Notes: generated from the letters alone by a model not told the origin. A stretch of DNA of 12,585 nt from Methanobacteriota archaeon (GCA_002725275.1 PBOE01000013.1:4269-16853); one strand, 5' to 3'; counted from the first letter of the stretch, positions 1-6,719 are shown. Program-made: numbers and translations.

Positions 1-1001
1 AGACCGATGAGAATGCCGACGATGCTACCGAGCACCACGGAGTGCATGATGCCCATTTCGACACCGATGAGACCGCTTTGGATGGCACCGTACCCACCGA
101 GCCAGAACAAACCGGCACCGATGAACGTGGTGTTGCGCAGGGCAACGGCAGGGTCGTCGCCGTTCTTGAGGATGGCCATGGAGAACACACCGACAATGGA
201 AGCGATGTAGCCGATGAAGCCGAGGAGGATGGGCATCATCACATAGTCAACGTCCCAGCCATCTGAGGTGCTGGCGATGATCATCGCCGCGATGATGGAT
301 CCGACGAAGGACTCGAAGATGTCCGCACCCATACCGGCCACGTCACCGACGTTGTCGCCGACGTTGTCAGCGATAACACCGGGATTGCGGGGGTCGTCTT
401 CCGGAATACCGGCCTCGACCTTGCCGACGAGGTCGGCACCGACGTCTGCAGCCTTGGTGTAGATGCCGCCGCCGACACGAGCGAACAGGGCAATGGAGGA
501 GGCTCCCATCCCGAAACCAGCTGCTGCAGAAAGGTCTGCACCACCCTCCGCGTCAAGCCAAAGGGCGACGAGGGAGATGCCAAGGAGACCGAGACCACCG
601 ACGGACAGACCCATGACGGCCCCGCCGTTGTAGGACACGGCCAATGCACCTGCTCGTCCCTCGGACTTGGCAGCCATGGCGGTTCGACCGTTGGCAGAGG
701 TAGCAGCCCGCATGCCGGAGAACCCGGCGAGGACCGAAGCGATGGCACCGAGGAAGAAAGCGATGGCCGTGTTGGCGTCGTTGATGACGAACAGCAATCC
801 ACCGACGGCCACACAGAAGATGGCAAGCACACGGTATTCAGCAAAGAGGAACGCCATGGCACCCTTCTGAATCTCGTCCGTGATGTCGGCGACCACGTCG
901 TTGTCGATCTTCACTTTGTTCACTTGCTGGTAGAGCACGAACGCAATCACCAAACCAAGGGCGGCTGCGCCTGCTGAAATCATGGCAATGTTTTCCATCA
1001 T
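1..1001 (-). CDS. hppA: Membrane-bound ion-translocating pyrophosphatase, N-terminal half (runs off left edge)
   Basis: This integral membrane enzyme couples hydrolysis of cytoplasmic pyrophosphate to pumping of H+ (or Na+) out of the cell. About 333 residues are visible, roughly half of the usual 670-750. The decisive motifs are DVGADLVGKVE at residues 186-196 and the metal/pyrophosphate-binding run that begins EDDPRNPGVIADNVGDNVGD at 201-220, followed by VAGMGADIFESF. Many hydrophobic helices surround them. In many family members the position after NVGD is Cys (DCAGM); here it is Val221. The later GNTT(A/K)A motif that tells K+-dependent from K+-independent enzymes lies outside the window, so ion and potassium class cannot be called. 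Translation starts at one of two adjacent ATGs (1001 or 998), with AGGTGAT just upstream. It is divergent from the NifU-like gene. The family call is firm; the coupling ion is unknown. Confidence 0.96.
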   Translation of the reverse strand, partial: MMENIAMISAGAAALGLVIAFVLYQQVNKVKIDNDVVADITDEIQKGAMAFLFAEYRVLAIFCVAVGGLLFVINDANTAIAFFLGAIASVLAGFSGMRAATSANGRTAMAAKSEGRAGALAVSYNGGAVMGLSVGGLGLLGISLVALWLDAEGGADLSAAAGFGMGASSIALFARVGGGIYTKAADVGADLVGKVEAGIPEDDPRNPGVIADNVGDNVGDVAGMGADIFESFVGSIIAAMIIASTSDGWDVDYVMMPILLGFIGYIASIVGVFSMAILKNGDDPAVALRNTTFIGAGLFWLGGYGAIQSGLIGVEMGIMHSVVLGSIVGILIG

Positions 1002-1027
1002 CAATATCACCTGTTGCTCCGGCCACT

Positions 1028-1053
1028 TGGGAACCCTTCATAAGCCGTTCCCA
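1028..1053 (-). promoter_or_regulatory. Candidate hppA promoter: TATA-like box inside a 7-base dyad
   Basis: On the minus strand CTTATGAA (1036-1043) resembles an archaeal TATA box. It lies about 40 bases upstream of the hppA ATG, which would put transcription start near 1013-1016 and give a short leader holding the AGGTGAT ribosome binding site. The box sits in the 12-base centre of a perfect inverted repeat, TGGGAAC at 1028-1034 and GTTCCCA at 1047-1053. A protein bound to the dyad would compete with TBP, so a repressor operator is possible. The rest of the 158-base gap has a weaker box on the plus strand (AAATAA near 1058-1063) that could serve the NifU-like gene. The promoter call is inference. 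Confidence 0.35.
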
Positions 1054-1159
1054 CCGGAAATAACCCTCGCTTGGTGTTTTTGGCGGGGCACGAACACACC
1101 GGCAAGCGCTGTGCAAACGGGGGCAATCGTTCAAAGAGGAGGAACCGCTGGTTGGGGTC

Positions 1160-1495
1160 ATGAGCATCACAGCCGAGGAAATCCTCGCTGAGATCGGACC
1201 CGTTCAGGAAGTGCTGGACGCGCACGATGGCGTCGTCAATGTCATCGACACCTCCGACGGCAACATCATGCTCTCGCTCGACGGCGGCTGCAACGGATGT
1301 TCGTCGACCCCCATGACGGCAATGCAGATCTATTACTCGCTCAAGAAGTTGGACCACGTCAACGATGTCATCTTTGTCAACGGTGAACTCCCAGAATACA
1401 TGCGCACCTTCATCGACCAAAAAATGGCCAAGGAAGCCGAAGAAGGCCCGAAGGACGGGGATGAATCCGGTGAACCTCAAGGCGAAATCGTCTGA
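1160..1495 (+). CDS. NifU C-terminal-domain iron-sulfur cluster scaffold/carrier protein
   Basis: A 111-residue protein consisting almost entirely of the NifU C-terminal (Nfu) domain. This domain holds a labile [4Fe-4S] cluster, usually at a dimer interface, and delivers it to target proteins in the cytoplasm. The ligand motif CNGC is at Cys44 and Cys47 in the context LDGGCNGCSSTPMT, which matches the family's GxCxxCxxS/T pattern. The N-terminal IxxVLDAHDGVVNVIDTSDGNIMLSL segment fits the domain's helix-strand opening. Residues after about 90 form an acidic tail with no recognisable motif. The start is the only in-frame ATG; a GAGGAGG run at 1136-1142 is about 17 bases upstream, further than ideal, so the real leader arrangement is uncertain. 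Endonuclease III in this window belongs to a cluster-bearing family, but a link is not shown. Confidence 0.88.
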   Translation: MSITAEEILAEIGPVQEVLDAHDGVVNVIDTSDGNIMLSLDGGCNGCSSTPMTAMQIYYSLKKLDHVNDVIFVNGELPEYMRTFIDQKMAKEAEEGPKDGDESGEPQGEIV

Positions 1496-2896
1496 TCATT
1501 CCTCTTCGTCAACCAGTTGCTTGTCGTACCAAGCTTCCAAATCAGCAACCTGTGATTCGTCCAAACCCAAGGTCTTCGCCTGCAAGTGCAGGAACTTCCG
1601 CTCCTCAGCCGTGATGATGCGGTCTTCCATGGCGATTTCGTAGGCTTCGAGGTAGCTTTTCTCCGAGGGGGTAAAGGCCTCGGGCATCAAGACGGAGGAA
1701 AAGTTCTGGATGGCGTTGAAGATCGGCTTGCGAAGAACCACCAGCGGCGCACCAACGATGAGACCCGCCGCCAAACCTCCGCCCGGAACGAAGCCCTCAA
1801 TCACCTCGGAGGTCACCAAGAGCGCAATGCCACCCCCCGTCGCGAAAAGCGCCGCACTGAAGGTTCGCCGCAGTTGCTCATCAATGCCCAGAATTTCGTT
1901 TTTGAGAATGGCATACGTGAACATGAATCCTTCCAAGACACCGGTGAGTAAAATGCTGTACAAAAATCCGTAGAACAGGAGCAGGTAGAGGAAGACGACG
2001 CCCTCGCCTTCCGTGTCGATGATCGAGGTTACGTCAGCGAGGTTGAAGTCTCCAAATCGAATCACCATGGCGACGATGCAGAAGACCATCGTTCCCTTGA
2101 TGAAGGCCTTGCCTGCAAAACCGAGGAACAGAGAACGTGCTTCCATCGCCTCGTTTTGACGGTCGGGGTCGTCCTTGAACCGCTTCCAACCCGCCCGCAT
2201 GAACAACATGGCAATCGTTGCTGAAAACACGGGCGTGACCAGCAGGAGTTTCCCGATGCTGGAACTTGCGGGGATGAAAAAGGAATTCGGTACGTAATCG
2301 GTGTCGCCTGCGCCACCGCATGTTCCCGTGATGGGTTCAGATTCTTTGTAGCTCAGAATGTAAGCGTCCTGTCCTTCGGAACCGGCAGGACACTCAACGT
2401 AATGAACGCCACCCACCGTTCCAACCACACCGTTGACCGACACGAGCGCCGTGATGATGACGCCTGCAACGAGCGGGAGAAACCACCAGAGGTTGTTTTT
2501 GATGGCGGGGTTCGCCATGAATTCCAGTTTTTTTGGGGGGTAGAACGAGACGGTTGAAATGTACATCATGATGCACATGATTGAACAGAAGTACCAACCC
2601 ACTCGATAGTTCGAAATGTAGCCGAGGAAGGCCTCCGATCCGTCGAACGGATAACTGTTGTACCAGTTGGCCATCACCCGATACGCCTCAGCGAGGAGCA
2701 AAACGAACATGAATCGATTTTCCGGGTTCTTCGGTCGGGCCCGGATGATAAGCAACGCAAGAGCGATGAGAAAGACAAAGGTGATGATGGAAAGGAAGCC
2801 GTAGATGTAGTTCATGCCGAGGACGTTGCCCGTCGACAGGTCAATGGAACGGATGGTTCGGATGTAATAGGGAACTATCGGCCCCACATCGCCCAT
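1496..2896 (-). CDS. 7TM-sensor-like membrane protein with C-terminal TerB-like helical region
   Basis: A 466-residue protein with about seven to nine hydrophobic helices (roughly 28-51, 62-79, 97-117, 135-156, 213-232, 262-281, 300-328, 346-363, 370-388). A large loop between helices four and five, near 157-212, holds Cys169 and Cys193 and is a candidate extracytoplasmic ligand site with a disulfide. The segment AILKNEILGIDEQLRRT at about 329-345 resembles the linker that ends the 7TM module of many bacterial and archaeal sensor kinases (HisKA_7TM type), but no kinase follows. Instead residues 411-460 form a charged helical stretch with AYEIAMEDRIITAEERKFL, like TerB/tellurite-resistance helices. 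The ATG at 2896 has no ribosome binding site, but a TATA-like box about 29 bases upstream suggests a leaderless message. The 109-residue membrane gene is 88 bases upstream on the same strand. The function is unknown; a receptor or stress sensor is inference. Confidence 0.8.
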   Translation of the reverse strand: MGDVGPIVPYYIRTIRSIDLSTGNVLGMNYIYGFLSIITFVFLIALALLIIRARPKNPENRFMFVLLLAEAYRVMANWYNSYPFDGSEAFLGYISNYRVGWYFCSIMCIMMYISTVSFYPPKKLEFMANPAIKNNLWWFLPLVAGVIITALVSVNGVVGTVGGVHYVECPAGSEGQDAYILSYKESEPITGTCGGAGDTDYVPNSFFIPASSSIGKLLLVTPVFSATIAMLFMRAGWKRFKDDPDRQNEAMEARSLFLGFAGKAFIKGTMVFCIVAMVIRFGDFNLADVTSIIDTEGEGVVFLYLLLFYGFLYSILLTGVLEGFMFTYAILKNEILGIDEQLRRTFSAALFATGGGIALLVTSEVIEGFVPGGGLAAGLIVGAPLVVLRKPIFNAIQNFSSVLMPEAFTPSEKSYLEAYEIAMEDRIITAEERKFLHLQAKTLGLDESQVADLEAWYDKQLVDEEE

Positions 2897-2920
2897 GCTT
2901 GTTGGTCCGACTGACCACGC

Positions 2921-2929
2921 ATAGAATTT
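2921..2929 (-). promoter_or_regulatory. Candidate TATA box for the 7TM-like gene
   Basis: AAATTCTAT on the minus strand is centred about 29 bases upstream of the ATG at 2896. This is the distance expected if transcription begins at or just before the start codon. There is no GGTGA-type ribosome binding site before that ATG, which agrees with a leaderless message. The sequence is a weak match to the archaeal box A, so confidence is low. Confidence 0.35.
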
Positions 2930-2936
2930 GCTCCGT

Positions 2937-2970
2937 CAGCACGGATGCAAACCGGGCTTCTGCCGTGCTG
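2937..2970. repeat. 8-base perfect inverted repeat between two membrane-protein genes
   Basis: CAGCACGG (2937-2944) and CCGTGCTG (2963-2970) are exact reverse complements separated by 18 bases. The dyad lies in the 88-base gap between the 109-residue membrane gene and the 7TM-like gene, just upstream of the latter's candidate TATA box. It could be a regulator site, or a stem-loop in a read-through transcript. It lacks a following T-tract, so it does not look like a terminator. Confidence 0.45.
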
Positions 2971-2984
2971 GTCTCGGAGGGGGT

Positions 2985-3314
2985 TCATTCCTCTTCCCGC
3001 ATCCGTCCGATGCTGTGAGGGTTGGCGCCAAACGAGACGTTCTCGCCCTTGATGTTCATCCTGGCGGAGATGGCGAGGATGATGCAAAACAAAGCGAGAG
3101 GGCGAGGAAGGTAGTCGGAGCCCCACAGTTCACCGCCGAGGCTCGGCAACCACCACAGCACGCCCGCTGCCGCGATGAGGAGCAGGAAGATGACGTTCTG
3201 AGCCACCGCCTCGGCTTGAGGCGACCGGGAAAGTGTCGCGATGAACGTGAACAAGACGGCGGAGCTGGCGCACAACACTTCAGCCAGCAGTTCAACCGAC
3301 GTTGCATCGACCAT
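2985..3314 (-). CDS. Small three-helix membrane protein, unknown function
   Basis: A 109-residue protein I do not recognise. It has three clear hydrophobic segments, at about 9-27, 39-57 and 69-86, and a hydrophilic tail of about 23 residues ending in acidic EEE. The ATG at 3314 is preferred because GGGAGGG lies about 12 bases upstream and the hydrophobic profile starts soon after. An in-frame extension to 3458 exists, but it is polar, low in recognisable structure and would overlap the start of polX. It is divergent from polX across 79 bases and shares strand with the 7TM-like gene, so the two may form a transcription unit, although the latter seems to have its own promoter. No catalytic or metal-binding motif is seen. 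Confidence 0.72.
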   Translation of the reverse strand: MVDATSVELLAEVLCASSAVLFTFIATLSRSPQAEAVAQNVIFLLLIAAAGVLWWLPSLGGELWGSDYLPRPLALFCIILAISARMNIKGENVSFGANPHSIGRMREEE

Positions 3315-3363
3315 GGTCTCGCCAACCCTCCCGCATTCTTGAACATGGGGGCCCGAGCGAACC

Positions 3364-3371
3364 TTTGTGTA
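3364..3371 (+). promoter_or_regulatory. Weak candidate TATA box for polX (leaderless)
   Basis: TTTGTGTA is centred about 26 bases upstream of the polX ATG at 3394. No ribosome binding site precedes that ATG, so a leaderless transcript beginning at or near the start codon would explain both facts. The match to the archaeal consensus TTTATATA is only partial. Confidence 0.28.
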
Positions 3372-3393
3372 GGGTCCCTCGCCTCTGACGGGC

Positions 3394-5334
3394 ATGGCAG
3401 GCGGCTCCTTTGCACTCCCGAAACCACGGCCCAACGGACCGCCGTTCTTTTCACGCAACCAAGTGGCAAACGTGCTGCATCAGGTGGCGGTGCTGTTGGA
3501 ACTCCAAGGCGCCAACGTGTTTCGTGTCCGATCCTACCAAAACGCCAGCCGCATGCTCGGTAGCCTGACCGAAGACCTCGGTGAATTGGTCGCCAGCGGT
3601 GAAATCTTCAACATGAAAGGGATTGGGAAAGGCTTGGGCAGCGCCCTCACCCAAGCGATGACCGAGGGTCGTTGGCCCGAGGACTGGGTGAACCTTCACA
3701 CGAGCACGCCCCCCGGTCTCATCGAAATGCTGGGCATCCCGGGGTTGGGGCCCAAACGAATCAAACTGATGGCGGACGAACTCGGTGTGGATTCGGTGGC
3801 GAGCCTCAAAGAGGCCGCTCTGAACAACCAAATCGCTCCGATGAAGGGCTTTGGAGCCAAATCTCAACAGCGTATGCTGGACGGCATCGAACTCCTTTCG
3901 AGGTTCAGGGCTCGCCGACGATTGGACATCGGTCTGCGGTACGGTGAAGCGTTCCAGCGAAAAATCGCAACGCTGGACGGCGTGCACCGGGCGACGCTTG
4001 CGGGAAGTGCTCGACGTCGAAAAGACACCATTGGCGACCTCGACGTGGTGGTGGCGGTGGACAAGGAAAACCATGAATCGGTGGCCAACGCCATCCTCAA
4101 CCTTCCCGGGATTGCTGACGTCAAAGGCGCAGGGGACTCGAAGATCAGCCTCATCCTCGACACCAGCATCTTCGACGACTCGTTCACGGTTGGCCACATC
4201 GACGCCAACGTTCTGGACGCCATCGGCGGCGACGACTACGAACAGTTGGAAGCCGGGGGCACCATCGACGCTCAGGTCCGAATCGTCCCTCCGCACGTGG
4301 AACCGTTCACGCTGGCCTACTTCACGGGCAGCAAGGAGCACAACATCGCGATGCGCCAGCGCGCCATCGACCGCGGCCTTCGTCTCAACGAATTCGGGCT
4401 CATCCCCGAGGCCAAGGCAGGCGAACTCAAGGGCATGGAAGCGGCAGCGTTCTCCCTCGCTGCCTCGGACGAGGCGGCCATCTACGCCCACCTCGACCTG
4501 GCCTATGTTCCGCCGGAACTGCGCGAAGACATGGGTGAGGTGCAGGCCGCTCACGACGGGACCCTGCCCCACCTCATCGAAACCGCCCACATCAAGGGCG
4601 CCCTCCACAACCACACGACGCTGTCCGACGGCGAAGCCAGCCTCGAAGTGATGGCCGACACGGCTCGGAAAATGGGTTGGAACTGGTTGGGCATCGCCGA
4701 CCATTCGCCCACCCTCAAGATCGCCAACGGCGCCAGTGCCGAAGATTTGCTGGAGCAGGGTCGAACCATCAAGGCCTACAACGCATCGTGGGCCGACGAA
4801 GGCACCGACTTCCGGTTGTTCCACGGCGTTGAATCGGACGTCCTCGAAGGCGGAAAACTCGACCACCCGGACGACGTGCTTGCTGAACTCGACTACGTCG
4901 TGGCCAGCGTTCACGCCATGACCAAGTGGCGGGGGCGTGACGAACTGGAGAACACCGAGGAGTTGATGCGGGTCATCGACCATCCCGCCACCACCGTTTT
5001 GGGCCACCCGACCGGGCGAATCCTTCAGGGCCGGGAAGGCTACGAAGTGGACTTGTTTGCCGTGCTCGAGCACATGGCAGAACACAACGAGGAAGGACGA
5101 CTCAAGGCCATTGAACTCAACGCCAGCCCTTACCGACTGGACCTGGATTGGCGTCTGTGCAAACACGCCAAAGGCTTGGGCGTGCCCGTGGCCATCAACC
5201 CCGACGCCCACTCCGTTCGCGGGTTGAGCGACATCGCTTACGGCGTGATGACGGCCCGAAAGGGATGGATTGAACCGGCGGACACCCTCAATTCGCTGTC
5301 AGGAGCAGAACTCGCGCAGCGCATGACGCTGTGA
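3394..5334 (+). CDS. polX: Family X DNA polymerase with C-terminal PHP hydrolase domain (PolX), variant palm
   Basis: A 646-residue repair polymerase; bacterial and archaeal PolX are usually near 570. In order: an N-terminal 8-kDa-type domain (about 21-100) with helix-hairpin-helix turns at KGIGKG, PGLGPKR (116-122) and KGFGAK; a palm with GSARRRKDTIGDLD (204-217) holding two catalytic aspartates, D215 and D217; the YFTGSKEHN motif (309-317); and a PHP metallohydrolase from about 400. PHP metal ligands are intact: LHNHTTLSDG (H405, H407), IADHS (D436, H437), GVESDVL (E480), ASVHAM (H507), LGHPTGR (H538) and NPDAHS (D604, H606). Such PHP domains give 3'-5' exonuclease or AP-endonuclease activity. 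Unusually, about 30 extra residues sit near 255-290, and the third carboxylate, normally in VDLR before the VVPP motif, is Gln294 (DAQVRIVPP). Nth lies downstream, suggesting base excision repair. The family is certain; polymerase activity is open. Confidence 0.95.
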   Translation: MAGGSFALPKPRPNGPPFFSRNQVANVLHQVAVLLELQGANVFRVRSYQNASRMLGSLTEDLGELVASGEIFNMKGIGKGLGSALTQAMTEGRWPEDWVNLHTSTPPGLIEMLGIPGLGPKRIKLMADELGVDSVASLKEAALNNQIAPMKGFGAKSQQRMLDGIELLSRFRARRRLDIGLRYGEAFQRKIATLDGVHRATLAGSARRRKDTIGDLDVVVAVDKENHESVANAILNLPGIADVKGAGDSKISLILDTSIFDDSFTVGHIDANVLDAIGGDDYEQLEAGGTIDAQVRIVPPHVEPFTLAYFTGSKEHNIAMRQRAIDRGLRLNEFGLIPEAKAGELKGMEAAAFSLAASDEAAIYAHLDLAYVPPELREDMGEVQAAHDGTLPHLIETAHIKGALHNHTTLSDGEASLEVMADTARKMGWNWLGIADHSPTLKIANGASAEDLLEQGRTIKAYNASWADEGTDFRLFHGVESDVLEGGKLDHPDDVLAELDYVVASVHAMTKWRGRDELENTEELMRVIDHPATTVLGHPTGRILQGREGYEVDLFAVLEHMAEHNEEGRLKAIELNASPYRLDLDWRLCKHAKGLGVPVAINPDAHSVRGLSDIAYGVMTARKGWIEPADTLNSLSGAELAQRMTL

Positions 5335-5377
5335 GGGGAAAGCACACCTTCTTGACTCCCAAGCCCTCCCTTAACCC

Positions 5378-5587
5378 ATGCGCACCCTTCGAACCGTGAT
5401 CATGGGCAGCATGATGATCTTCCCCGGTCTGTTGCTCGCCCTCATCGTCTGGTACGTCGCAGGCAAACCCGAAGCTGAACCCTGGGAGACCCTCATCTGC
5501 AACGGCATTCCGTTCATCTCCATCGTCATGGGCCTGTTCTTCGGGTGGCAGACGGGCGAAGAGTACAGCGCAACCTACGAAGGGTGA
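5378..5587 (+). CDS. 69-residue two-helix membrane protein between polX and nth
   Basis: A short protein with two hydrophobic helices (about 6-28 and 43-59) joined by a charged loop, KPEAEPWET, with a short polar tail. I do not recognise the family. It begins 43 bases after polX, and its stop codon lies inside the ribosome binding site of nth, so translation of the two is probably coupled. No ribosome binding site precedes the ATG at 5378; a second in-frame ATG at 5402 would shorten it by eight residues. It is judged real because of its membrane-like composition and its tight packing in a co-directional group. A membrane anchor or an unrelated passenger are both possible. Confidence 0.62.
   Translation: MRTLRTVIMGSMMIFPGLLLALIVWYVAGKPEAEPWETLICNGIPFISIVMGLFFGWQTGEEYSATYEG
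5581..5587 (+). promoter_or_regulatory. Ribosome binding site setting the GTG start of nth
   Basis: AGGGTGA matches the 16S anti-Shine-Dalgarno and lies eight bases before the GTG at 5596. This favours that GTG over the in-frame GTG at 5584, which overlaps the site itself, and over an ATG at 5545 inside the upstream gene. The resulting 216-residue length agrees with the family. Confidence 0.65.
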
Positions 5588-5595
5588 GTGGTGCC

Positions 5596-6246
5596 GTGAA
5601 GCGCCAGGACAAAGCCGACATCATCGCCGGTCAACTGCAGGAACTCTACCCGGTCATCCCGATTCCACTCGACCACACCAACGCCTTTGAGCTCCTGGTC
5701 GCCGTGTTGATGAGCGCTCAAACGACCGACCTGAAAGTCAACGAAGTGACCCCAGCCCTGTTTGCAAAAGCCAGTTCTGCTGCTGCCATGGCGAAACTGG
5801 AGGTTGAAACCATCCTGGCCGACATCCGACAGGTCGGCCTCGCACCCACCAAAGCGAAGAACATCAAGCGACTTTCAGAGATGCTGGTTGACCGCCACGG
5901 TGGTGAAGTCCCCGCTTCGTTTGAGGCCCTTGAAGCGCTCCCGGGCGTGGGCCACAAAACGGCCTCGGTGGTCATGGCCCAGGCCTTCGACGTCCCTGCG
6001 TTTCCTGTTGACACCCACATCCACCGCTTGGCGGCTCGTTGGGGCTTGTCCAACGGCACGACGGTGGAGAAGACGGAAAAGGACCTCAAAGCGGTCTTTC
6101 CAAGGGAAAAATGGAACGACCTTCACCTGCAAATCATCTTTTTCGGCCGGGAATACTGCCCGGCTCGCTACCACGATTTGACCACCTGCCCCATCTGTTC
6201 GTGGGCAGCGACCAAGAAACGCATCCGTGAGGAAATGAAACGCTGA
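5596..6246 (+). CDS. nth: Endonuclease III (DNA glycosylase/AP lyase), variant cluster loop
   Basis: A 216-residue HhH-GPD enzyme that removes oxidised pyrimidines from DNA and cleaves the abasic site; E. coli Nth is 211 residues. The opening FELLVAVLMSAQTTD is family-typical. The helix-hairpin-helix LPGVGHKTA contains the Schiff-base lysine K121, and FPVDTHIHRL contains the catalytic aspartate D139. The C-terminal iron-sulfur loop is altered: the usual ligands are C-x6-C-x2-C-x5-C, while here only Cys188, Cys198 and Cys201 remain (C-x9-C-x2-C), and no cysteine follows within the last 15 residues. Such variants are thought to have lost or changed the [4Fe-4S] cluster. GTG start, chosen by the AGGGTGA site. 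It is probably co-transcribed with the 69-residue membrane gene and polX. It converges on the next gene with three bases between stops. Confidence 0.95.
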   Translation: MKRQDKADIIAGQLQELYPVIPIPLDHTNAFELLVAVLMSAQTTDLKVNEVTPALFAKASSAAAMAKLEVETILADIRQVGLAPTKAKNIKRLSEMLVDRHGGEVPASFEALEALPGVGHKTASVVMAQAFDVPAFPVDTHIHRLAARWGLSNGTTVEKTEKDLKAVFPREKWNDLHLQIIFFGREYCPARYHDLTTCPICSWAATKKRIREEMKR

Positions 6247-6249
6247 GGC

Positions 6250-6678
6250 TCAGAACAGCGAGAAGCTGCGGCCGACGATGCTGGTCACCATGACGACACC
6301 GGCGAGCATCATCGTGATGCGAACGGCCACGTGCTGGTCATCGTCCTCTTGCGATTCCCTGAAAAATGCATAGCCGAGAAGGGCGATGGCGCTGGTCTGA
6401 AGGATCGTGGACAGGGCACCAAAGAGGGCCACTTGACCTTCGTAACTGTCGACGTCATCGAGGTATTGTTGGCTTTCCTTGTCGTCCAACAGGTCGTAGT
6501 CGGACACGTTGGGCACGGAGGATTCCAACGGAAATTGAGCAAAGATGGCCGAGATGACGAGCACGACGATACCGATCATCAACCACTTCTGGAAGGTGTA
6601 CATGCTCCCCTTGGTCATGACAGCGGCGGGGGGCTGGTACGGTGAGGCGGCTGCAGGTGGGGGCAACGGGGCTTGCAT
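6250..6678 (-). CDS. Small three-helix membrane protein downstream of flaJ, unknown function
   Basis: A 142-residue protein I do not recognise. A proline/alanine-rich N-terminus (about 1-22) is followed by helices at about 31-49, 83-106 and 118-138. Between the first two lies an acidic segment with DYDLLDDKESQQYLDD (60-75); this loop is probably outside the membrane on the face opposite the N-terminus. The ATG at 6678 is 41 bases past the flaJ stop on the same strand, so it is likely the last gene of the archaellum operon. No ribosome binding site is seen before it; internal ATGs at 6618 and 6603 are alternatives that would remove the proline-rich part. The frame is also open upstream into flaJ but offers no ATG, GTG or TTG near the junction. 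An archaellum role is inferred from position only. Confidence 0.75.
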   Translation of the reverse strand: MQAPLPPPAAASPYQPPAAVMTKGSMYTFQKWLMIGIVVLVISAIFAQFPLESSVPNVSDYDLLDDKESQQYLDDVDSYEGQVALFGALSTILQTSAIALLGYAFFRESQEDDDQHVAVRITMMLAGVVMVTSIVGRSFSLF

Positions 6679-6719
6679 GAGGTGAACTGGGCCATCGGGG
6701 GTATGAATGTTCCCGCACG

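Noticed and set aside
281..862. A 193-codon minus-strand frame inside the pyrophosphatase region
   Set aside because: It is out of phase with the pyrophosphatase frame, which carries the family motifs through the same bases, and it is Ser/Pro-rich with no motif.
3315..3458. N-terminal extension of the 109-residue membrane protein to 3458
   Set aside because: It would overlap the start of polX and its promoter region, is polar and motif-free, and a GGGAGGG site supports the ATG at 3314.
3851..4651. A 266-codon plus-strand frame inside polX
   Set aside because: A shifted reading of PolX, rich in Ser, Thr and Arg, with no independent motif or ribosome binding site.
3451..5211. A 586-codon open frame on the minus strand opposite polX
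   Set aside because: It mirrors PolX codons in the complementary phase, shows no domain or motif, and PolX has all its motifs on the plus strand. Long antisense frames are common in GC-biased genes.
6241..6260. CTGAG-N-CTCAG dyad at the nth/membrane gene junction as a terminator
   Set aside because: The arms are only five bases, mostly made of the two opposed TGA stops, and no T-tract follows on either strand.
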